NCBI GenBank assembly: GCA_023664365.1
Contig: JAMPFR010000005.1
Coordinates: 1-64,000 of the forward strand
Source: Acetatifactor muris
GTDB taxonomy: Bacteria; Bacillota; Clostridia; Lachnospirales; Lachnospiraceae
Direction of reading: 5' to 3'
DNA: 64,000 nt
Part shown: piece by piece, positions 52,179-59,996 of the stretch
Layout: the number at the start of each line of letters is the position of its first letter
Numbering within the stretch: the first letter of the stretch is position 1
The notes under the pieces: model-generated
Database searches by the model: none
Seen by the model: only the letters and a program-made list of their open reading frames with translations
Told to the model about the DNA's origin: nothing
Translations under genes and position numbers: made by a program

Positions 52179-55175
52179 TTATTTCTCCTTATCCAGTTCC
52201 AGTTCTTCCCGCTTATAATTTATCTCCGCATTGATGTAGATAACCTTATCCATCAGCTCCTCTCTGGGAAGGGCCGTGTCGGTGTTGGTCACCACCTCAT
52301 AAAACGCGTTGTACACATTCCGCCAGGAATAATATCCGCCGGGCACCTGGGGAATCCCCTTTGCGCTCTCCATTGCCTCTTTCAGTGCCTCAAAATCATC
52401 CACCGGCCAGGGCATATTTAAAAATGCCTCATAATTTGCGGTGGGAACCCTGGCAGCAGAGCCCATCAAAGACTCCATCTCTCTTCCGTACTGGGTCTGG
52501 GTATCCGCGCCGGTCCACCACTTGACAAACTCCCAGGCGGCGTCCGGATATTCTGTGTCCGCCATAATCATGCTTGCCAGTCCGGTGCTTGCCACGGAGT
52601 GATCCACGCTGCCGTCCGCCTGCACCGTTCCGGGAATCTGTGTAAAGCTCCACAGACCCGCTATATCCGGAGCGGACACGGCAAAGTTGTTGTAGGTGGT
52701 GTAGTCCGATATGATAATGGGGCACTCGCCTGTCCTGAACCGCTCCTCCACGCTGGTCTCCTTATCCAGCTTGTAATCCGTATAGTACTCGCAGAAATCC
52801 TTGAAGGTATTCACCGCAATGTCGGAATCCAGATCCGAAGCGCTGCCGTCGTCGTTGTAATATCTGCCGCCGTTCTGGTACAGCAGGGACGCAAAAATCT
52901 GCTCGTTTGCCAACATACCGAACTCCATCTGGTTCTTTGCCAGCACGGTCATTGCCACCTTCACGTCGTCCCAGGTCTCCGGCACCTCCATGCCGATTTC
53001 CTTTAAGATGTCCTTCCTGTAGAACATAACCGGGTAGGTAATGGTCTCCGGCAGGGCATATACTGCGCCGTCATAGGTAAACTGGGTGTTGGCCGCATCC
53101 GGGAACCGGGCAAGCACCTCTTCATAGTCCTCAAACTGCGTCAAATCCAGTACCGCGTTTCGGATGCCGTAGTTCACCGGGGTGTCGTTGCCGGTGTAAA
53201 GCACCGCCCCGGCTGCGCCGTTGGTGTTAGCCACCTGGATTGCCACATCCGGCCCCTCTCCCACCAGGGTTGCCTTCAGCAGTGTGTTCATATCCACCAG
53301 CTGCACGTTGACGCTGATGCCGGTCTGACTGGTAAAGGTATCGTCTATCAGCGCCTTGATAACATTGGCCTGATCCCGGCCGGAGCCAATCCACAGAGTC
53401 AGCGCCGTGTTATCCTTGCTGCCGCTCTCGTCCACGCTGCCGATATTGTTGTAGTCAATGATAAAGGAATAATACAGCCTGCTGATCTCATAGCCCGCCT
53501 GACTGAAAAATCCGGTTTTGTCATACTTTATCTTCACATCAGGCGAATAAATATTGATGCGGTCTATCTGCAGGGGCTGGCTGATTACATTGGTAATCCA
53601 TGTGCCCAGGGCCCGGACATTGGTCTTGTAAGTACCGATGACCCTGACGAAGTATTCTCCGTCTTTAATCAAATCGTCAAGCTGGTCTCTCATTGTCAGA
53701 AGCACGGCCTTTTTATCCGTGTTGCTGCCTGCCACTGCCTCCAGCTTTTCCAACGCTTCATTCACGGTAGCTCTGGCCTCCACCAGCTGGTTATGTAAAT
53801 CCGGCAGGGTTGCCTCCAACTGATAGCTCCGGTAAGTATCGGGCGCCACGCCGGTGACCTTGATGACCTGGCGGTAAATGCTGTTCAGCTGCTGCACTGC
53901 CTCTTCCACCAGACCTACAATCTCGGAGAACTCACCCAACACTACCTCCATGCGTAGAACGTGATGTCCCTCCTCCATGTAAAAACGGTATGGTTCACCG
54001 CTTTCATCCGCCAGCTTATCTTCCCGCCAGCTCTGTCCGTAATCAAAAGCGTAATCGTTCATCTCCGCAAAAGGCACTTCCCCGTCAATGGTGATACGGC
54101 GGGATACATGGATACCTCTGGAGAAGTTCTGCTTGTCATAGAAGGAAATGCAGTAATAGCCGTCCTTTAAAATATCAAACTCCCACTCAATCCACTGTCC
54201 TACCAGCCTCCAGGAATTGCCGCCGATAGAATTGTTCAGAAGCGCCTTGGTGCTGGAAGGCGATACTGCGGGAGAGGACTGATCCTGCTGGGGATAAAGC
54301 ATCTGGGAGGACGTCTTGGTAGCATATTCTCCCTCCAGAAGAATATGAGTGCCTGTGGTATCCGCAGCCCCAGCCGCGTCCCAGCCCGCCTTTACCTCCG
54401 CATAGCTTTTGACCTCTTCGGCATTGCTTAAAATCAATTTGTTTATCAGCATGGGCTCCCGCAGGGACACGATGCTGATGGTATGCTCTCCCGCTTCCAG
54501 ATAAACGGAAAGGGGTTCGGTGACATAGCCGTCGCTGTCGTACAGATACCTGGTCTGCCACTCCGGTATTTCCATAGTCTTAGGCTTCACGTCATTGCCC
54601 TGATTATCCTTTTCCCAGTTCATGACTGTGACGCCGTTTTTATCTACTTTTGTGTCCTCCACATAATTGGTCCACACTCTTGGGAATGTCAGCAGGGCCA
54701 GCTCCTCAAAGGGCAGCGCGCCGTCCACAAACAGGCTCCGCTGAATGTCGGAGTTTTTGCCCTCCGTGGGATAATAAACCACTGAGAGATTATACATACC
54801 GCTCTGGGGCACATTCACTTCAAACTCAATCAGGGAATCCTCGCCTGTCAGCACACTGTCTCCCGCCATTCCCTCATAATCCGAATAAACCTCCGGCTTC
54901 GCAGGCGCATCGCTTTCCTCGTACCTGACAAAACCCGAAGCGGGAATCTCCACCACAGTGTCGGGATAGGAAGCGTCCGAATGCAGTACCTTATACTCCT
55001 TGTAGGAAGGAATGGAGTCGTCCACATTGTAGGTGCTTATCATCTCGTCAAACTCATCCATGGAGCAGTCTGTCTTTGCTTTTGACTCCGTACCCGCAAC
55101 AGGCAGCATAGTCAATGCCATTGATGCAAGAAGGACAACTGCTATTGACTTTTTCCAAATTTTAGTCTGCTTCAT
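52179..55175 (-). CDS. modular secreted sugar-binding protein: CBM-like domains plus ABC solute-binding domain
   Basis: 998 residues. Sec signal (KKSIAVVLLASMALTMLPVAG) without a lipobox Cys. Residues ~60-450 carry two CBM6/35-like beta-sandwich regions (SLIEFEVNVPQSGMYNLSVVYYP; QWIEWEFDILKDGYYCISFY), then a helical stretch and a further beta region. From about 600 there is a family 1 solute-binding domain (LTLWIGSGRDQANVIKALID, EGPDVAIQVANTNG, FTYDGAVYALPETITYPVMFYRKD, PDAAWEFVKWWTG). This is two to three times the usual binding-protein length. The start at 55175 follows AGGGG; a start seven codons earlier has none and would overlap YesL further. Confidence 0.85.
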   Translation of the reverse strand: MKQTKIWKKSIAVVLLASMALTMLPVAGTESKAKTDCSMDEFDEMISTYNVDDSIPSYKEYKVLHSDASYPDTVVEIPASGFVRYEESDAPAKPEVYSDYEGMAGDSVLTGEDSLIEFEVNVPQSGMYNLSVVYYPTEGKNSDIQRSLFVDGALPFEELALLTFPRVWTNYVEDTKVDKNGVTVMNWEKDNQGNDVKPKTMEIPEWQTRYLYDSDGYVTEPLSVYLEAGEHTISIVSLREPMLINKLILSNAEEVKSYAEVKAGWDAAGAADTTGTHILLEGEYATKTSSQMLYPQQDQSSPAVSPSSTKALLNNSIGGNSWRLVGQWIEWEFDILKDGYYCISFYDKQNFSRGIHVSRRITIDGEVPFAEMNDYAFDYGQSWREDKLADESGEPYRFYMEEGHHVLRMEVVLGEFSEIVGLVEEAVQQLNSIYRQVIKVTGVAPDTYRSYQLEATLPDLHNQLVEARATVNEALEKLEAVAGSNTDKKAVLLTMRDQLDDLIKDGEYFVRVIGTYKTNVRALGTWITNVISQPLQIDRINIYSPDVKIKYDKTGFFSQAGYEISRLYYSFIIDYNNIGSVDESGSKDNTALTLWIGSGRDQANVIKALIDDTFTSQTGISVNVQLVDMNTLLKATLVGEGPDVAIQVANTNGAAGAVLYTGNDTPVNYGIRNAVLDLTQFEDYEEVLARFPDAANTQFTYDGAVYALPETITYPVMFYRKDILKEIGMEVPETWDDVKVAMTVLAKNQMEFGMLANEQIFASLLYQNGGRYYNDDGSASDLDSDIAVNTFKDFCEYYTDYKLDKETSVEERFRTGECPIIISDYTTYNNFAVSAPDIAGLWSFTQIPGTVQADGSVDHSVASTGLASMIMADTEYPDAAWEFVKWWTGADTQTQYGREMESLMGSAARVPTANYEAFLNMPWPVDDFEALKEAMESAKGIPQVPGGYYSWRNVYNAFYEVVTNTDTALPREELMDKVIYINAEINYKREELELDKEK

Positions 55176-55839
55176 TGTTTTCCCCTTTTCTGTCAAACCA
55201 TTGTTCTTCTCCCGGCTCCGCCTCGGGCGTGTAGGCCTGCAGCGCTCTCTCTATCAGAAAGGTCAGCGCCAGGCACCACAGTCCCGGCACAAAGAAAATG
55301 CAGGGAATCGGAAGGACGTAAATCATCAGCAAAACCGCCGCTGCCGAACCGGCAATGCTTAAAACCGTCACCGGCAGGAACCGTATACTCATCAGAAAAC
55401 TGAGCTTCAGTATGCCTGTCAGCTTCATCTCAAATCTGGAAAGCACCGGAAAAATATAAATCATCACACAGACGCTGACTATAATAAACGCATCATACAG
55501 CCCCGGCCCCGGCGACGCCTTCCACTGTCCCGTCCTGGCGTAATATCTGCCGAAAAACAGCAGTCCCAGCCAGAGGGCAGCCAGTATAGTAAGCAGAATT
55601 CCCTTTTTCATCGTCCGCTTCAGGGAGGAGAAAAACTCCCGCACCGGATATCCCCTCTCCCGCCGGATGCTTTTCATGGTGGCATAATACAGGGAGGCAA
55701 GCGCCGGCCCCACTGTCACCACCGGCAGGCAGCACAGCAGGAACGCCGTATTCAGCAGGATGATTTCCCCCGACTTATTCAGCAGGCCCACTATTTTGCC
55801 TTCACCGGAAAATGCGCCTCCGGAATTCTTCTTTTTCAT
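55162..55839 (-). CDS. YesL family (DUF624) membrane protein
   Basis: 225 residues with about five hydrophobic segments: IILLNTAFLLCCLPVVTVGPALASLYYATMK is the family signature, and EFFSSLKRTMKKGILLT follows. YesL proteins occur beside CUT1 importers of complex glycans; role unknown. Its 3' end overlaps the start of the modular binding protein by 14 bp. Confidence 0.88.
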   Translation of the reverse strand: MKKKNSGGAFSGEGKIVGLLNKSGEIILLNTAFLLCCLPVVTVGPALASLYYATMKSIRRERGYPVREFFSSLKRTMKKGILLTILAALWLGLLFFGRYYARTGQWKASPGPGLYDAFIIVSVCVMIYIFPVLSRFEMKLTGILKLSFLMSIRFLPVTVLSIAGSAAAVLLMIYVLPIPCIFFVPGLWCLALTFLIERALQAYTPEAEPGEEQWFDRKGENNEAD

Positions 55840-55854
55840 ACAACCATTCCATTT

Positions 55855-57378
55855 CTACTTCCTGATAGGGTACTCCTTAAGGTCGGGAAGCTCATCCAGA
55901 GTAATCACAGCCTCCGCCTCATAAAAGCGTTTCAGCGCCTCCGCCTCAGTGTACTGTTCACTGTAGGCAAAAATGGAGGTATCCTTTGCCACGAACTCGC
56001 CGCTCCAGGTACACCAGAAGCCCCACATGGCCCCATCCCGCACCGCCAGATCGGGGTCGAATACGCAGCCGTTCTCGGAGAGCACTACCATCTTCCCCGT
56101 CTCCGTATAGTTCACTGCCTCCAGATATTTATTCACCTGGGAAGTGTATACCCGCTCGCCGGGATAAATGTCCTCGCCGATGATGTCAACGTATTCGTCT
56201 CCGGGATACCAGTCCTTGTTCTGGCCGTTCCAGACCCAAATCAGGTTGTTCAGTTTATATTCATTTGTCAGTTTGTCATAGAGCAGTCTGTAAAGCTGTA
56301 TGTAAGGCTCAGGACCTGCGGCTCCCCACCAGAACCATCCGCCGCTGGCCTCATGAAGCGGTCTCCAGAGAACGGGAACCCCCGCCTCCTGTAAAATCAG
56401 CAGCTGCTGTGCAATGGCGTCAATGTCCTGCATCAGTAAGTCATACCCTTCCGTATCCTGGCCGTTCATAACCTTCGCCAGGTCAAGATTGGTATATTCC
56501 GCATAAAAGCCGCTGTACCAGTTTCCGGTCAGATATTTGGCCGGAGCGTTCCAGTGCCAGCAGAAAGTGACGATTCCTCCCTGCTCCCAGCACTGCATGG
56601 CAAGATCCGTGGAATGTCCCGTGCTCCCGTGCTCCACGAAGGAGGGCGTGTATTCCATAAAGTCCAGCCCCAGCACTGCAGGCGTCTTTCCGGTTACCTT
56701 TTTGACAACCTGGAATTCCTTTCCGTTGATTCCCGTATCACAATACTGTCCGGAAAGAATTTTACTTCCGTAATTGTCCGCCAGATAGCTCATCAGCCGT
56801 TTCGCGTTATCCGTGGCGTTTTCGTTGACCAGTTCTGCAGAAACCTGATAGATTGACGCCGGTATGGGTTCCGATGTGGTTATCTTCATATAGTCCAAAT
56901 CAATCCATCCCCAAAATTTTGAAACCGAAACCTCATGGGCTCCCGCCGCCAGGTATACCCTGCTGATTCCCGACTCCGCGAAGGCTTTGCTGTCCGTCGC
57001 CAGATTCCCCACAGCCTCTCCGTCTACGGCCACATAATTTTCCTTGTAATCGCTTGCCGCGCTGCTGAACCACAAATCATAAAAGCCGTCCTCTTGGATC
57101 TCCACATTGAAAATACAGGCGTCCCCGTCGTTCTGAAACCCGGTGGCGTATCCGCCTCCGCTGCATTCCGGCTTTCCGGCGCCCCCGTGTACGCTTCCCG
57201 CAAAAGAAGCTTCCTCCGCCTCAAGGGTCGCTATCACCTCCGGCACAAACGCCTCTTCCGCCCCTTCCGGCGTTCCTTCCCCCGATCCCTGCCGCGCCTC
57301 TCCGCCGCAGCCTGCAAGCTGGCTGCCGGACAAGGTCAGCGCCATCAGATATGCCGCTGTTTTCTTCCACCTTTTCAT
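55855..57378 (-). CDS. surface GH26 endo-beta-1,4-mannanase lipoprotein with CBM35
   Basis: 507-residue lipoprotein (lipobox QLAGC, Cys24). Residues ~52-166 form a CBM35-like module (ATLEAEEASFAG, FYDLWFSSAASDYKENYVAVDG, FWGWIDLDYMKI). The GH26 catalytic domain follows (~190-495) with acid/base E343 in VLWRPLHEASGGWFWWG and nucleophile E435 in VVLSENG. It is the enzyme that cuts mannan at the cell surface and the only clear extracellular endo-enzyme of the locus. The ATG at 57378 has GGGAG upstream; a longer reading frame upstream is only the leader. Transcribed from the promoter at 57436-57464. Confidence 0.93.
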   Translation of the reverse strand: MKRWKKTAAYLMALTLSGSQLAGCGGEARQGSGEGTPEGAEEAFVPEVIATLEAEEASFAGSVHGGAGKPECSGGGYATGFQNDGDACIFNVEIQEDGFYDLWFSSAASDYKENYVAVDGEAVGNLATDSKAFAESGISRVYLAAGAHEVSVSKFWGWIDLDYMKITTSEPIPASIYQVSAELVNENATDNAKRLMSYLADNYGSKILSGQYCDTGINGKEFQVVKKVTGKTPAVLGLDFMEYTPSFVEHGSTGHSTDLAMQCWEQGGIVTFCWHWNAPAKYLTGNWYSGFYAEYTNLDLAKVMNGQDTEGYDLLMQDIDAIAQQLLILQEAGVPVLWRPLHEASGGWFWWGAAGPEPYIQLYRLLYDKLTNEYKLNNLIWVWNGQNKDWYPGDEYVDIIGEDIYPGERVYTSQVNKYLEAVNYTETGKMVVLSENGCVFDPDLAVRDGAMWGFWCTWSGEFVAKDTSIFAYSEQYTEAEALKRFYEAEAVITLDELPDLKEYPIRK

Positions 57379-57406
57379 AGTAAAACTCCCGTAAAACCAA
57401 CGATTT

Positions 57407-57435
57407 TTAACTAATTTTAGCTTTTCGTTAGTTAA
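57407..57435. promoter_or_regulatory. palindromic operator at the GH26 promoter
   Basis: TTAACTAA (57407-57414) and TTAGTTAA (57428-57435) form an inverted repeat immediately downstream of the -10 element, covering the likely transcription start. That is the place expected for a repressor; the LacI protein encoded at 58974-59993 is the natural candidate. A related sequence is at 57581-57597. Confidence 0.6.
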
Positions 57436-57464
57436 ATTATAAATCCAACACGAAATTAATTCAA
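57436..57464 (-). promoter_or_regulatory. sigma-A promoter of the GH26/importer operon
   Basis: Minus strand TTGAAT (57459-57464), 17-bp spacer, consensus TATAAT (57436-57441). Leader of about 50 nt to the GH26 ATG. Confidence 0.8.
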
Positions 57465-57533
57465 TCTCTTTCTGCAATCTCTTCGTCGATTTTACCATAT
57501 TACCAATTCCGTTTTTTTTTTTTGTGCAAATTC

Positions 57534-57576
57534 AACAAAGGGCTAGTTTCTTGTTAAAAGAAACTAGCCCTTTGTT
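57534..57576. terminator. 19-bp perfect hairpin, probable terminator after the CE17-like gene
   Basis: Perfect inverted repeat with arms 57534-57552 and 57558-57576 around a five-base loop, 37 bp behind the CE17-like gene. It likely ends the GH36-LacI-esterase unit, though the U-tract is weak on both strands (GTTTT on plus). Confidence 0.6.
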
Positions 57577-57580
57577 TTGA

Positions 57581-57597
57581 TTAATTTTAGCTAAATT
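57581..57597. promoter_or_regulatory. AT-rich motif shared with the GH26 and GH36 upstream regions
   Basis: TTAATTTTAGCTAAA, containing the palindrome TTTAGCTAAA. Near matches: 57411-57420, 62375-62390 and 62402-62412. Possible auxiliary operator for the same regulator. Confidence 0.4.
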
Positions 57598-57612
57598 TTA
57601 ACTTCAGCAAAG

Positions 57613-58977
57613 TCACTCCGCTGTTCCGCTTGTCATCAGCCCCAGCAGATTGAATACACTGCCTGTGGAATCCTCTACCCGGCGGATCTCCACCTGATGA
57701 GCCGCCTCCTCCCCGGAGGCATAGACCTCAGCCGTCATAATGGCGTTGCCCCAGCCTCCCGAAAAGTCGGCATTGATGGTCTGCACATGTTCTCCGTCCA
57801 CCAGCACCTCAAACTGTCCGCTTTTTCCGTCCGTGGTGGCATAATAGAGGATTCCCAGCCTGCTGAAGGAAGCCGTAAACACAATGCCTCCTTCTCCGTC
57901 GCAGCTCCAGCCCTTTGGAAATTCCCCACAGATCTGTTGTTCAGAGAAATCCCCCAGCTCCTCCGGCACAATGTCATCGCTGTCCAGGATACGGGCATTA
58001 CCGTAGACTCTTTTTGTCAGCACAGACAGATTGCTCCCGTCCGGTTCGCCTAAATCCCTGCGCACCTCATAGACGCCGTTCAGGTAATTCCACAGGATTT
58101 CCCCTGTCACCGCATGCCCCAGGGCGGAAGGATGCACCTGGTCTCCCGACAGCTCCTGATCGGAAAAGCGCCCCGTCTCCATCATGTCCGCTATCACATT
58201 GCCATAGCTCACCATGGGGACGCTGTAATGAAATCCTGCCAGAACATGATTCCCCTGGGCGGAGGCCCCGTTTGTCTGGGCCATGAACAAAAGCATTACC
58301 GCGGGCCCGCTGTCCGCCTCCAACAGATTATAAATCAGATTATCATAGGAAATTTTATGAAAATTATCGTCTCCGTCGTTTACCGAAAATTCCACCAGCA
58401 CCAGATCCGGATCGTATTCCAGCACATCCTGCGCCAGCCGGTGCACCCCCAGATAGGAGTCCGTTCCGCCGATACCCGCATTTACAAATTGAAAGGACGT
58501 ATCCGGGAACCGCTCCTGCCACCACCGGAAAAAGAGCTCCGCATATGGCTTTTTTTCAGGAATTTCGCCGCTTTTCAGCAGTTCGCCGTCCTTTGCGCCG
58601 TTGGAGATCGTCCCCTGGGTAATGGAGCCGCCGATGCAGACAATGGTCACCGGCTCTCCCCCTTCCGCCTTCCGCATCACTGCCCCCAAAGCTCTGTCGT
58701 CGCAGTTCTGCCACATATCAGCCAGGGCCATATCCCCTTCTCCCAGGAAGGCCGTTGGCGCCGCCGGCGCCGGGGAAGCGTCAGCGCCGGCATCCTGTCC
58801 GGGCGCAAAACCTTCCGTTTCGGAACTGCCCGGAACGGAAGCTCCCGCGCCTGTACTGCCCGAAACGACGCTGTCTGCATTCATTTTCCCCGCTTCCGAT
58901 CCGGCTCCGCCGCAGCCCGTCAAGCTTAAAAGCATACATACTGTCAGGCATATAGCCCGGTATCCCTTATTTCTCAT
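57613..58977 (-). CDS. surface SGNH/CE17-like esterase lipoprotein
   Basis: 454-residue lipoprotein: LLSLTGC lipobox (Cys22), a long Ala/Gly/Ser/Pro tether to ~75, then an SGNH domain with VCIGGSITQGT, FVNAGIGGTDSYLG, LVEFSVNDGDD and GDQVHPSALGH, and a C-terminal beta domain (GWSCDGEGGIVFTASF, FEVLVDGEHVQTIN). The same architecture as the cytoplasmic enzyme at 33232-34413, but exported. It would deacetylate mannan before or during GH26 attack. Its start overlaps the LacI stop (ATGA). Confidence 0.85.
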   Translation of the reverse strand: MRNKGYRAICLTVCMLLSLTGCGGAGSEAGKMNADSVVSGSTGAGASVPGSSETEGFAPGQDAGADASPAPAAPTAFLGEGDMALADMWQNCDDRALGAVMRKAEGGEPVTIVCIGGSITQGTISNGAKDGELLKSGEIPEKKPYAELFFRWWQERFPDTSFQFVNAGIGGTDSYLGVHRLAQDVLEYDPDLVLVEFSVNDGDDNFHKISYDNLIYNLLEADSGPAVMLLFMAQTNGASAQGNHVLAGFHYSVPMVSYGNVIADMMETGRFSDQELSGDQVHPSALGHAVTGEILWNYLNGVYEVRRDLGEPDGSNLSVLTKRVYGNARILDSDDIVPEELGDFSEQQICGEFPKGWSCDGEGGIVFTASFSRLGILYYATTDGKSGQFEVLVDGEHVQTINADFSGGWGNAIMTAEVYASGEEAAHQVEIRRVEDSTGSVFNLLGLMTSGTAE

Positions 58978-59993
58978 CTCCCCCTCACACTCTCTTTCAC
59001 CACTATACGGCCTTCCACCATGTGGGTTCCGGGACTGAAGGACTCGTTCGCCATTCGTTTCACCAGAATCTCCACCGCCCGGGCCGCCATCTGCGCCTGA
59101 TCCACCTCGTAGGTAGTGATGCCCACATCGCAGATTCCCGGATAAATATAATTGTCAAAGCCTACCACGGATATATCCTCAGGTACCCGGTAACCTTCCC
59201 GGTACAGCTTCTGAATCAGCTTTCCCGCCGTCAGATCGCAGTTACAGAAAAAGGCGGTGGGCATTTCCTCCGGCATCAGTATCAGCTCCTCCTGAATGGA
59301 GCCGCTGGACACACGCCTGTCGTCCAGCTGCCAGTCCTTTCTCATGGGAATGCCATGCTCCAGCAGCGCCTTCGCATAGCCGAAGTATCTGTCCGTGATG
59401 GAACTGGTGGCAAGCAGGGTTCCCACATAGGCAATTCGGGTATGTCCCTGTTCAATCAGGTAATTCACCAGGTGATAAGCTCCATAATAGCTGTCGGAAA
59501 CCACTGCGTCCGTAGCCGGGTCGTCATCCGTAAAATCTATGTAAACCACAGGGACAGACTTATTTTCCTTCAGAAGCTTCAAATACCTGCCCGGCATCCT
59601 GCCGATGACAATGATGCCATGCACCTTCTGATCTCTTAACAGCTTGGGCGCTTCCAACTGCTCCTCCATACGGCCGCTCACCACCTCCATCATGGCAAAG
59701 CATTCAAAATTCAAAGCACAGATGGAAACCTGCTGATATATCTTCCAGTAAAAGGATTCATATTTATCCAGATATTCCTCTTCTATCAGCACGCCGATAT
59801 TGTAGCTCCGCGCTTTACTGACGGCCTGTCTGGCCGCGGAGGGCGGTCGGTATCCCATCTCGTCCGCCAGCTTTTTTATCCTTTCCCGCATCTCTTCACT
59901 GACGCCCTTCTGCCCGGAAAGCGCCTTGGAGACAGTCACCGTGCTGACTCCCACCTTCTTTGCAATATCTGCCAGTTTTACCGCCTTCGCCAT
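58974..59993 (-). CDS. LacI family transcriptional regulator
   Basis: 339 residues. N-terminal helix-turn-helix and hinge VKLADIAKKVGVSTVTVSKALSGQKGVSEE, then a periplasmic-binding-protein-like effector domain (YNIGVLIEEEYLDKYESFYWKIYQQV; TAFFCNCDLTAGKLIQKLY; DISVVGFDNYIYPGICDVGITTYEVDQAQMAARAVEIL). Likely local repressor of the mannan locus. Sits between GH36 (4-bp gap) and the esterase gene (ATGA overlap). Confidence 0.92.
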   Translation of the reverse strand: MAKAVKLADIAKKVGVSTVTVSKALSGQKGVSEEMRERIKKLADEMGYRPPSAARQAVSKARSYNIGVLIEEEYLDKYESFYWKIYQQVSICALNFECFAMMEVVSGRMEEQLEAPKLLRDQKVHGIIVIGRMPGRYLKLLKENKSVPVVYIDFTDDDPATDAVVSDSYYGAYHLVNYLIEQGHTRIAYVGTLLATSSITDRYFGYAKALLEHGIPMRKDWQLDDRRVSSGSIQEELILMPEEMPTAFFCNCDLTAGKLIQKLYREGYRVPEDISVVGFDNYIYPGICDVGITTYEVDQAQMAARAVEILVKRMANESFSPGTHMVEGRIVVKESVRGR

Positions 59994-59996
59994 AAG

